Assembly: GCA_017985015.1 (NCBI GenBank)
Contig: JAGNYI010000004.1
Span: 1 to 64,000 of the forward strand
Source: Giesbergeria sp.
Lineage (GTDB): Bacteria; Pseudomonadota; Gammaproteobacteria; Burkholderiales; Burkholderiaceae_C
Direction: 5' to 3'
DNA: 64,000 bases
This document shows positions 11,151 to 17,593 of the stretch, piece by piece. The stretch's first letter is position 1; each line of letters begins with the position of its first letter. A program made the position numbers and the translations under genes. The notes beneath the pieces are model-generated. The model did no database searches, had not been told where the DNA came from, and worked only from the letters and a program-made list of their open reading frames with translations.

Positions 11151-12599
11151 ATGACCGCCCCCCTGATCCACGGCTACGAGGTCGTCATCGGCTTCGAAAC
11201 GCATACACAGCTCGCCACACGCAGCAAGATCTTCAGCCGTGCCTCCACCGCCTTTGGCGCCGAGCCCAACACCCAGGCCTGCGCGGTCGATCTGGCCCTG
11301 CCTGGCACGCTTCCGGTCATGAACCGCGCTGCGGTTGAATGTGCTATTAAATTAGGACTTGCTCTTGGCTCCCACATTGCGCCAGAGAGCATTTTTGCTC
11401 GAAAAAATTACTTTTATCCGGATCTTCCCAAGGGCTACCAGATCAGCCAGTTCGAGATTCCTGTGGTGCAGGGCGGGGAAGTGTCCTTCCTGTTCGGCGA
11501 GACGCTGCAGACTGTGCGCCTGGTGCGCGCCCACCTGGAGGAAGACGCTGGCAAGTCGCTGCACGAAGACTTCATTGGCCAGTCGGGCATCGATCTGAAC
11601 CGCGCCGGCACGCCGCTGCTGGAGATCGTGACCGAGCCCGACATGCGTTCTTCCGCAGAGGCCGTGGCCTACGCGCGCGAGTTGCACAAGATCGTCACCT
11701 GGATCGGCATCTGCGACGGCAACATGCAGGAAGGGTCGTTCCGCTGCGACGCCAACGTGTCGGTGCGAAAACCCGGTGCGCCGCTGGGCACGCGGCGCGA
11801 GATCAAGAACCTCAACAGCTTCAAGAGCATGCAGCAGGCGATGGACTACGAGATCCGCTGGCAGATCGAGGAGATCGAGGACGGCCGCGCCATCGAACAG
11901 GCCACGGTGCTGTTCAATCCCGACACCGGCGAGACGCGCGCCATGCGCAGCAAGGAAGACGCCGCCGATTACCGTTACTTTCCTGATCCCGATTTGCCGC
12001 CGCTGGTCATCGCCGCGCAGTGGATTGAGGATGTTCGCGCGCAGATGGGCGAACTCCCACGCGCCATGGCGGCGCGCTTTGTTGCCGACTACGGCGTGCC
12101 CGAATACGACGCCGCCATCCTCACGCAAAGCAAGGCCATGGCGGCCTACTTCGAACGTGCTGCGCAGGCAAGCAGCCAGCCCAAGCTGGCGAGCAACTGG
12201 ATCATGGGCGAGCTTGCGCGCCGCCTCAATGCCGAGGAGGGCTCCATTGAGAAGGCACCGGTGGGAGCCGAGCAACTGGCGCAACTGCTGCTGCGCATCG
12301 CCGATGCCACGGTGTCCAACAACGCCGCGCGCCAGGTTTTCGAGGCGCTGTGGAGCGGTGCGGGAAGCGATGTGGACGCTCTCATCGATTCCCTGGGCCT
12401 GCGTCAGATGAACGACACGGGCGCGCTTGAAGCGTTGGTCGATCAGGTGATTGCCGCCAACGCCGACAACGTCGCCCAATACCGGGCCGGCAAGGACAAG
12501 GCATTCAATGCGCTGGTGGGGCAGGTCATGAAGGCGAGCAAAGGCAAGGCCAACCCGCAGCAGGCAACCGACTTGCTGCGTGCGCGGCTGATTTGCTGA
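11151..12599 (+). CDS. gatB: Asp-tRNA(Asn)/Glu-tRNA(Gln) amidotransferase subunit B
   Basis: Kinase/amidotransferase subunit of GatCAB, 482 aa. It opens with the conserved [13 protein letters not shown] and contains [34 protein letters not shown] and a C-terminal GatB/YqeY domain ([18 protein letters not shown]). It starts 2 bp after gatA stops. Bases 11340-11412 are markedly AT-rich for this window and resemble the family A repeat, although they encode family-conserved residues. It is convergent with the DUF4124 gene, 8 bp away. Confidence 0.97.
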   Translation: MTAPLIHGYEVVIGFETHTQLATRSKIFSRASTAFGAEPNTQACAVDLALPGTLPVMNRAAVECAIKLGLALGSHIAPESIFARKNYFYPDLPKGYQISQFEIPVVQGGEVSFLFGETLQTVRLVRAHLEEDAGKSLHEDFIGQSGIDLNRAGTPLLEIVTEPDMRSSAEAVAYARELHKIVTWIGICDGNMQEGSFRCDANVSVRKPGAPLGTRREIKNLNSFKSMQQAMDYEIRWQIEEIEDGRAIEQATVLFNPDTGETRAMRSKEDAADYRYFPDPDLPPLVIAAQWIEDVRAQMGELPRAMAARFVADYGVPEYDAAILTQSKAMAAYFERAAQASSQPKLASNWIMGELARRLNAEEGSIEKAPVGAEQLAQLLLRIADATVSNNAARQVFEALWSGAGSDVDALIDSLGLRQMNDTGALEALVDQVIAANADNVAQYRAGKDKAFNALVGQVMKASKGKANPQQATDLLRARLIC

Positions 12600-12607
12600 A
12601 GCGCGGC

Positions 12608-13291
12608 CTAGCGCGCTGCGGCTTCGGTCTTGCCCGGCGGCGCTGCGGGAGCAGCGCGCGCCGCCCAAAGCAGTTTGAGCTGTGCCAATTCGGCGTCAAA
12701 GCGCTTTGATATTCGATTTTTTTCCTGGCCTTGCGCGGCAATGAAGCGCTGTTGCTCTTCAATGTCGGCGTCGTTGGAAACGATCTTGCGTCGCAGATTC
12801 ATCGGCGCCTTGGCAGGGTCTTTCTGATAGAACTCCATTTCGGCGTCAATCGCCTTGCGCCGGTCTTTGAGTTCGTTGATGCGGTTGACCGCCGTGGCCG
12901 CGACGGCGTCCACGCTCTCCAGCGCGGCGGCGCGCTCGGCGTCGTGGGTGGCCTTGTCGGGGTAGCGCGCAATCAGCACGCGCTCGCGCCGGCGATCCTC
13001 GGCGATGCGGTTTTGCTCTTCTTCCTGTTTGCGCTGCTGCGCCGCCTGCAGCGTCCGCTCGTGCTCGGTGAGGCTGGGACCGATGATGCGTCGCACGTTT
13101 CCGGTTGCGCCCAGTTCGCGCTGCTCCCGGTCCAGGCAGGCGGAAATGGGACGGTCAGAGGTGATCCGGCGCCCATTGGAATCCACGCAGGTATAGATGC
13201 TGCCCGTAGCAGGCTCGGCCGCGAACGCGCCCATACCCATCGGCACCAGCAGCGCGATCCCCAAGCCAGCGGTCCAAGTCAAAGCGTTCAA
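12608..13291 (-). CDS. DUF4124-domain secreted protein
   Basis: Predicted periplasmic protein of unknown function, 227 aa. A signal peptide (about residues 1-25, ending AFAAEPA) is followed by the DUF4124-type IYTCVDSNGRRITSDRPISACLDRE segment with two cysteines. A long charged helical region then runs from about 75 to 215 (QAAQQRKQEEEQNRIAEDRR and following) and is likely coiled coil. It lies 4 bp downstream of pyrE on the same strand, so it is probably co-transcribed. No enzymatic motif is visible. Confidence 0.82.
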   Translation of the reverse strand: MNALTWTAGLGIALLVPMGMGAFAAEPATGSIYTCVDSNGRRITSDRPISACLDREQRELGATGNVRRIIGPSLTEHERTLQAAQQRKQEEEQNRIAEDRRRERVLIARYPDKATHDAERAAALESVDAVAATAVNRINELKDRRKAIDAEMEFYQKDPAKAPMNLRRKIVSNDADIEEQQRFIAAQGQEKNRISKRFDAELAQLKLLWAARAAPAAPPGKTEAAAR

Positions 13292-13295
13292 TGCC

Positions 13296-13994
13296 TCATC
13301 CTTCTCCGACGCCGTAACGCTGGCGATACGCCAGCACCCGTTCGCGGTGCTGATCTACCTCAGCGCCGCGTGTTTCCGAAAGATACAGCAATAAGTCTGC
13401 CAGCGTGGCGATGGCGCAAACTTTCAGTCCGAGCGTTCGCCGTACATACTGCACGGCGCTGTACTCGACGTCGCGGCCATCTTCCGTCGCTTTTTCCTGT
13501 CGGTCCAAGGCAATCAGCATGGCATGGGGCGTGGCCCCGGCCTGGCGGATCAGTGCAATCGACTCGCGCGCGGCGGTGCCGGCCGACATGACATCGTCGA
13601 CGATCAGCACGCGCCCAGCCAGTGGCGCGCCCACGAGGGTGCCGCCCTCCCCATGGTCCTTGGCCTCCTTGCGGTTGTAGGCAAACGGCACGTTGCGCCC
13701 CTGCCGCGCCAACTCGACCGCCAGCGTGGCCGCCAGGGGAATGCCTTTGTAGGCGGGCCCGAAAACCATGTCGAACTCGATGCCGCTGGCGAGCAGGGCT
13801 TTTGCATAGAATTGTGCGAGCCGGCCGAGCGTGGCGCCGTCATGGAACAGGCCAGCATTGAAGAAATACGGGCTCAAGCGGCCCGCCTTCGTCTTGAATT
13901 CGCCAAAGCCCAGTACGCCGGCATCGACCGCAAAGCGCACGAACTCCTGTGCTGTTGCGCCCGCGTCCACGGGCTTCGCATCCAAATCTGCCAT
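13296..13994 (-). CDS. pyrE: Orotate phosphoribosyltransferase
   Basis: Converts orotate and PRPP to OMP in pyrimidine synthesis, 232 aa. The PRPP-binding motif is VLIVDDVMSAGTAARES, and the family segment FGPAYKGIPLAATLAVELA is present. ATG 13994 is chosen because an AAGGA ribosome-binding site lies 7 bases upstream, within the opposite-strand xth gene, and because it begins MADLDAKP; upstream in-frame sequence is antisense to xth. This ATG lies in the same CCATGG palindrome as the xth start codon. Confidence 0.95.
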   Translation of the reverse strand: MADLDAKPVDAGATAQEFVRFAVDAGVLGFGEFKTKAGRLSPYFFNAGLFHDGATLGRLAQFYAKALLASGIEFDMVFGPAYKGIPLAATLAVELARQGRNVPFAYNRKEAKDHGEGGTLVGAPLAGRVLIVDDVMSAGTAARESIALIRQAGATPHAMLIALDRQEKATEDGRDVEYSAVQYVRRTLGLKVCAIATLADLLLYLSETRGAEVDQHRERVLAYRQRYGVGEG

Positions 13995-13996
13995 GG
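13991..13996. promoter_or_regulatory. Shared divergent start site of pyrE and xth (CCATGG)
   Basis: The palindrome CCATGG supplies ATG on both strands: pyrE reads left from 13994 and xth reads right from 13993. The two coding sequences overlap by two bases, so each 5' UTR, ribosome-binding site and promoter must lie inside the other gene's coding sequence. An AAGGA site serves pyrE. No clear Shine-Dalgarno precedes the xth ATG, so xth may instead start at TTG 14005. Confidence 0.75.
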
Positions 13997-14808
13997 GAAA
14001 ATCCTTGTTCAAGCTCACCAGTCTCAACCTCAACGGCATTCGTTCGGCCACCAGCAAAGGCCTGGAAGCCTGGCTGGACGCAAGCAGGCCGGATTGTATT
14101 TGCGTCCAGGAAGTCAAGGCCCAGCAGGCCGACGTCGCTGGGCGCTTCGAGCAGCTGGCTGGCCTTCAGGGGCACTTCCACTTCGCCGAGAAAAAGGGCT
14201 ATTCGGGCGTGGGCATCTACACCCGCCACGAGCCCAGCGACGTGCGCATCGGCTACGGATCTCCCGAATTTGACGCCGAAGGGCGCACTCTGGAACTGCG
14301 CTTTGACACGCCCGCGCGCAAGCTCTCCATCATCAGCGCCTACTTTCCCAGTGGCTCCTCGGGCGACGAGCGCCAGCAGGCCAAGTTCCGATTTCTGGAG
14401 CAGTTCCATCCGCACCTGATGCACTGCCACGGCGAGCGCGAGTTCATTCTGTGCGGCGACATCAACATTGCGCACCAGCAAATTGATCTCAAGAACTGGC
14501 GCAGCAACCAGAAGAACAGCGGTTTTCTGCCTGAAGAGCGTGCCTGGATGACAAAGCTGTTGCACACAACTGATCCGGGCGGGGGGCTGGTCGACGTTTA
14601 TCGCCTGCTGCACCCAGAAACCACGGGCGATGCCTACACTTGGTGGAGCAACCGCGGCCAGGCCTGGGCCAACAACGTGGGGTGGCGGCTGGATTACCAC
14701 CTGGCCAGTCCTGCGCTCGCCGAACGCGCGCGCGCCGCCAGCATCTACAAGGCGCAGCGCTTCTCGGACCACGCGCCTTTGACGGTGGACTACGATTTGG
14801 CAGTCTGA
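13993..14808 (+). CDS. xth: Exodeoxyribonuclease III
   Basis: Mg-dependent AP endonuclease and 3'-5' exonuclease of base-excision repair, 271 aa. EEP-fold motifs visible: SLNLNGIRSA at the N-terminus, CVQEVKAQQ with the metal-binding Glu, GVGIYTRHEP, the LCGDINIAHQQIDLKNW stretch, WRLDYHLASP and SDHAPLTVDYDL with the catalytic His. Family members often begin at the FKLTSLNLNG segment, so TTG 14005 (four codons in) is a possible start. The 3' part (about 14475-14808) is duplicated as a decayed copy at 17085-17419. Confidence 0.95.
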   Translation: MGKSLFKLTSLNLNGIRSATSKGLEAWLDASRPDCICVQEVKAQQADVAGRFEQLAGLQGHFHFAEKKGYSGVGIYTRHEPSDVRIGYGSPEFDAEGRTLELRFDTPARKLSIISAYFPSGSSGDERQQAKFRFLEQFHPHLMHCHGEREFILCGDINIAHQQIDLKNWRSNQKNSGFLPEERAWMTKLLHTTDPGGGLVDVYRLLHPETTGDAYTWWSNRGQAWANNVGWRLDYHLASPALAERARAASIYKAQRFSDHAPLTVDYDLAV

Positions 14809-14835
14809 CCAGCAGCGACTTTTCTCCAGGCGAGC

Positions 14836-14863
14836 GGAATAAGTGCAGCGCGCCGCGCGTCTA
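14836..14863 (+). promoter_or_regulatory. Candidate ECF-sigma promoter upstream of the COG4315-type gene
   Basis: GGAATAA (14836-14842), a 16-bp GC-rich spacer and GTCTA (14859-14863) resemble the two-block promoters used by many ECF sigma factors. The site lies 37 bp upstream of the first gene of an operon that itself encodes an ECF sigma factor, which fits autoregulation. The match is by eye only. Confidence 0.5.
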
Positions 14864-14899
14864 CCTCCATGTCACCCCCGACATGTCCAAGGAAATGCC

Positions 14900-15277
14900 A
14901 TGAAAACTCCCCTGCTGCCCACCCTGGTTCTTTCACTGGCCGCGCTGGCCTCTGGCGTGGCGATGGCCGCCGCACCCATGAAGACGGTCGGCGGCATGCT
15001 GGTCAACACTGCCGGCATGACGCTCTACACTTTCGACAACGACACCGCCGGCAGCGGCAAGAGCGCCTGCAACGGTCCCTGCGCCGGCCTGTGGCCGCCG
15101 GTCGTCGCCGAAGCCGATGCCAAGCCCGAAGGCGATCTGACCATCATCACCCGCGACGATGGCTCCAAGCAATGGGCCTACAAAGGCAAGCCGGTGTATC
15201 TGTACAAGTCCGACATGAAGGCCGGCGATGCCACGGGCGACAACTTCAAGAACGTCTGGCACGTCATCAAGCCCTGA
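14900..15277 (+). CDS. Secreted COG4315-type protein
   Basis: Exported protein of unknown biochemical function, 125 aa. A signal peptide (about residues 1-23, ending GVAMAAAP) is followed by two copies of the family pattern: GGMLVNTAGMTLYTFDNDTA and, in the second half, WAYKGKPVYLYKSDMKAGD. Two cysteines (SACNGPCAGLWPP) could form a disulfide. ATG 14900 has an AAGGAA site at good spacing; an upstream in-frame start would add a non-signal extension. First gene of a probable operon with an ECF sigma factor and its anti-sigma factor. Confidence 0.87.
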   Translation: MKTPLLPTLVLSLAALASGVAMAAAPMKTVGGMLVNTAGMTLYTFDNDTAGSGKSACNGPCAGLWPPVVAEADAKPEGDLTIITRDDGSKQWAYKGKPVYLYKSDMKAGDATGDNFKNVWHVIKP

Positions 15278-15312
15278 ACTGCGCCCGACCGGTACCGTTT
15301 TGCCGTCTCCGC

Positions 15313-15837
15313 ATGCGTGACCAGGACAGCGCCTCCATCGTCGCCTGCATCCCCAACCTGCGCCGCTATGCGCGTGGGCTGGTGGCCGATGCGGCGCTGG
15401 CAGATGATCTGGTGCAAGACACGCTGGAGCGGGCGTGGAGCCGTTTTTCGCTCTGGCAGCGGCGTGGTGAGCTCCGTTCCTGGATGTTCGGCATCATGCA
15501 CAACCAGTTCATCGACACGGTGCGCTCGGCCAAGCGGCGCCTCGAAGACAGCGCCGGCGACGATCTGCCCGAAGTGCCACAACGCCCCTCGCAAGCCGAC
15601 GGCCTGGAGGTGCGCGACCTGGACGGCGCGCTGCAGCGCCTGCCGGCCGAACAGCGCGAGGTCCTGCTGCTGGTTGCGGTCGAGGAGATGCGCTATGCAG
15701 AGGCGGCCGCAGTACTCGGTGTGCCTGTTGGTACGGTCATGTCCAGATTGGCCCGGGCCCGGGAAAGGCTGCGCCAGGAGTTGCAAGGCCGCGAACCCTC
15801 GGCACAAGCGAGCCCACCCCTGCGCAGGATCAAGTGA
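15313..15837 (+). CDS. ECF RNA polymerase sigma factor
   Basis: Sigma-70 family, extracytoplasmic-function type, 174 aa. Region 2 spans about residues 10-75 (DDLVQDTLERAW and LRSWMFGIMHNQFIDTVR), and region 4 spans about 110-160 (LPAEQREVLLLVAVEEMRY, AAVLGVPVGTVMSRLARARE). It begins 36 bp after the secreted protein and ends one base before the anti-sigma gene. Its target is probably the GGAATAA/GTCTA promoter upstream of its own operon (inference). Confidence 0.92.
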   Translation: MRDQDSASIVACIPNLRRYARGLVADAALADDLVQDTLERAWSRFSLWQRRGELRSWMFGIMHNQFIDTVRSAKRRLEDSAGDDLPEVPQRPSQADGLEVRDLDGALQRLPAEQREVLLLVAVEEMRYAEAAAVLGVPVGTVMSRLARARERLRQELQGREPSAQASPPLRRIK

Positions 15838-15838
15838 C

Positions 15839-16666
15839 ATGGATGTATCCCGACCCACTTCCGTTCCTGGTAGCGGCCAGCAGCCGGTCACCGAAGCCGA
15901 TCTGCATGCCTATGCCGACGGCTTGCTGGCCCCCGCACGCCAGGCCGAGATCGACGCCTTCCTGAGCGCCTGTCCGTCCGAGCGCCAGCGGGTGGACGAC
16001 TGGCGCGCGCAGAACCGCGCGCTGAAGCAGCTGCTCAACCCGGTCATGGCCGAACCGCTGCCGCTGCGGCTGCCCTTGGCGCCCGCCGCGGCACCCGCTT
16101 GGCACGCCTGGCCCTGGCGCTCGCTGGCGGCCGGGCTTGCGATGGTGGTCATCAGCAGCGGCTCCGCCTGGTGGGGTCGCGGCGCGTACGACAGCCACCA
16201 GCAGCGCATGGCCGCCGCACAGACCGGCACGCTGCGCGGCTTTGCGCAGCGCGCGGCCATCGCCCATGTGGTCTACAGCCCCGATGTGCGGCGGCCAGTA
16301 GAGGTCGGCGCCGAGCAAGAGCAGGCGCTCGTCGCATGGCTCACCAAGCGCATGGGCGCCACTGTGCGACCGCCCGACCTTCGGTCCCTGGGCTACCGGC
16401 TCATCGGCGGACGCCTGCTGCCGGGCAACACGGAACCGGTGGCGCAGTTCATGTTCGAGCGTGCCCAGGGCGATCGCCTGACGCTCTACGTCACGCGCGA
16501 AGACGTGGGCCGCGAGACGGCCTTCAAGTTTGGACAGGAAGGGCCGGTCAACGTCTTCTACTGGGTCGACCAGAACTTTGGCTACGCCCTTTCGTCGGGT
16601 GCCAGCCGGCAGGAAATGCTGCGCGTGGCCGAGGTGGTGTACCAGCAGCTCGAGCGCCGCGAATAG
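15839..16666 (+). CDS. Membrane anti-sigma factor
   Basis: Single-pass inner-membrane regulator that should hold the adjacent ECF sigma factor, 275 aa. The N-terminal cytoplasmic part (ADLHAYADGLLAPARQAEIDAFL) matches the anti-sigma pattern of short-helix sigma binders but lacks an obvious HxxxCxxC zinc motif. One transmembrane segment lies at about residues 92-112 (SLAAGLAMVVISSGSAWW). The periplasmic domain (about 115-275) resembles the sensor part of other DUF-type transmembrane anti-sigma proteins. Start ATG 15839 lies directly after the sigma-factor stop. Confidence 0.85.
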   Translation: MDVSRPTSVPGSGQQPVTEADLHAYADGLLAPARQAEIDAFLSACPSERQRVDDWRAQNRALKQLLNPVMAEPLPLRLPLAPAAAPAWHAWPWRSLAAGLAMVVISSGSAWWGRGAYDSHQQRMAAAQTGTLRGFAQRAAIAHVVYSPDVRRPVEVGAEQEQALVAWLTKRMGATVRPPDLRSLGYRLIGGRLLPGNTEPVAQFMFERAQGDRLTLYVTREDVGRETAFKFGQEGPVNVFYWVDQNFGYALSSGASRQEMLRVAEVVYQQLERRE

Positions 16667-16823
16667 CCGGTCGCGAACCGCGCAAGGAGTGCTTCAATGG
16701 TCGAGTCGTCGCCCGGATGTTCCCCCCGCGCAGTGATCAAGAATCCACGGCCCCTGTTGCGCGCTCGATGCGTTCAGTCACCCACAAGTCGACACTGTGC
16801 GCTAACCATTTCTGGCGGGTTCT

Positions 16824-16992
16824 CTAGGAGTCTGTCGGACTTGGAGCGTCGAAAGCGAAAATCGGCCCCAGCGAGGACAGTTTTTGCCGGATTTGCAGCC
16901 CCATAGCCCGGCTATGGGGCAAAAAGACGGTGGAAAATGGACCGCTGCGGCCGATTTGCAGCCGACGACTTCCAAGTCCGACAGACTCCTAG
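16824..16992. mobile_element. MITE-like palindromic element 1
   Basis: Bases 16824-16845 and 16971-16992 are perfect inverted repeats of 22 bp. The outermost four bases at both ends are CTAG, which can be read as a target duplication flanking 18-bp terminal repeats, GAGTCTGTCGGACTTGGA. The interior is an imperfect long hairpin centred on a perfect 10-bp stem GCCCCATAGC / GCTATGGGGC (16898-16907 and 16911-16920). There is no open frame. A 4-bp CTAG duplication would fit an IS5-type transposase acting in trans, which is inference. Confidence 0.75.
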
Positions 16993-17084
16993 GACAGGCT
17001 GGGCGGTGCGACCGGGATGCCCCTATCCACGGCCTCGAAGCGCACGATCCTGCGATCATGAGCGAACGATACGTTGCGGCCGTA

Positions 17085-17419
17085 CCGTATCAGCAGATCG
17101 ATCTCAAAAACCGGAGCAGCAACCAGAAAATCAGCGGTTTTTGCCCCCGGAGCGCGCCTGGATGGCAAAGCTGTTGCACACAACTGGTCCGAGGGGTGGC
17201 TGGTCGACGTTTATCGCCTGTTGCGTCCAGAAACCACGGGCGACGCCTATACTTGATGGAGCAGCCGCAGTCAGGCCTGACCCAACAACGTGGGGTGGCG
17301 GCTGGACTGCCAGCTGAGCAGTCTCTCGCTCGCACAACGCGCGCGCTGCCAGCCTCTACAAAGAGCAGCGCTTTTTCGACCACGCGCCGCTCACCATTGA
17401 TCACGAACTGGCCATCTAG
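17085..17419 (+). pseudogene. Decayed duplicate of the 3' third of xth
   Basis: This stretch aligns base by base with xth 14475-14808. Shared blocks include the AAGCTGTTGCACACAACT region, GTCGACGTTTATCGCCTG and AACAACGTGGGGTGGCGGCT. The copy has a one-base deletion near 17145, TGG changed to TGA near 17256, a two-base deletion near 17340 and many substitutions, ending at a TAG. No 5' part of xth accompanies it. With the intact gene it brackets the COG4315-ECF-anti-sigma module. It cannot encode an active nuclease. Confidence 0.88.
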
Positions 17420-17420
17420 T

Positions 17421-17577
17421 GCAGTATTTCATGCTGAATGGCACAAATAAAAAGGATGGTTTTTTGGTCCTGGCGAAGCGAAAGCCGCAGCGATACCCGT
17501 AGGTATCGCGAGGATTTGCAACGCGGCCAGGGCCGAAAAGACGCCTTTTTTATGTACCAGACAGCGTGAAACACTGC
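17421..17577. mobile_element. MITE-like palindromic element 2
   Basis: About 35 bp at the left end (17421-17455) and 34 bp at the right end (17544-17577) are imperfect inverted repeats: they begin GCAGTATTTC and GCAGTGTTTC and match at about 20 of the first 25 positions. The interior holds a perfect 8-bp stem, GCGATACC CGTA GGTATCGC. The element begins 2 bp after the xth relic and ends 16 bp before the start codon of the GspE-type gene, so it overlaps that gene's leader. There is no coding capacity, and element 1 has different ends. Confidence 0.65.
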
Positions 17578-17593
17578 GCCAGCCAAGGACACC

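Noticed and set aside
16667..16823. A possible gene between the anti-sigma factor and MITE-like element 1
   Set aside because: Frames are short, lack a ribosome-binding site and give no recognisable sequence.
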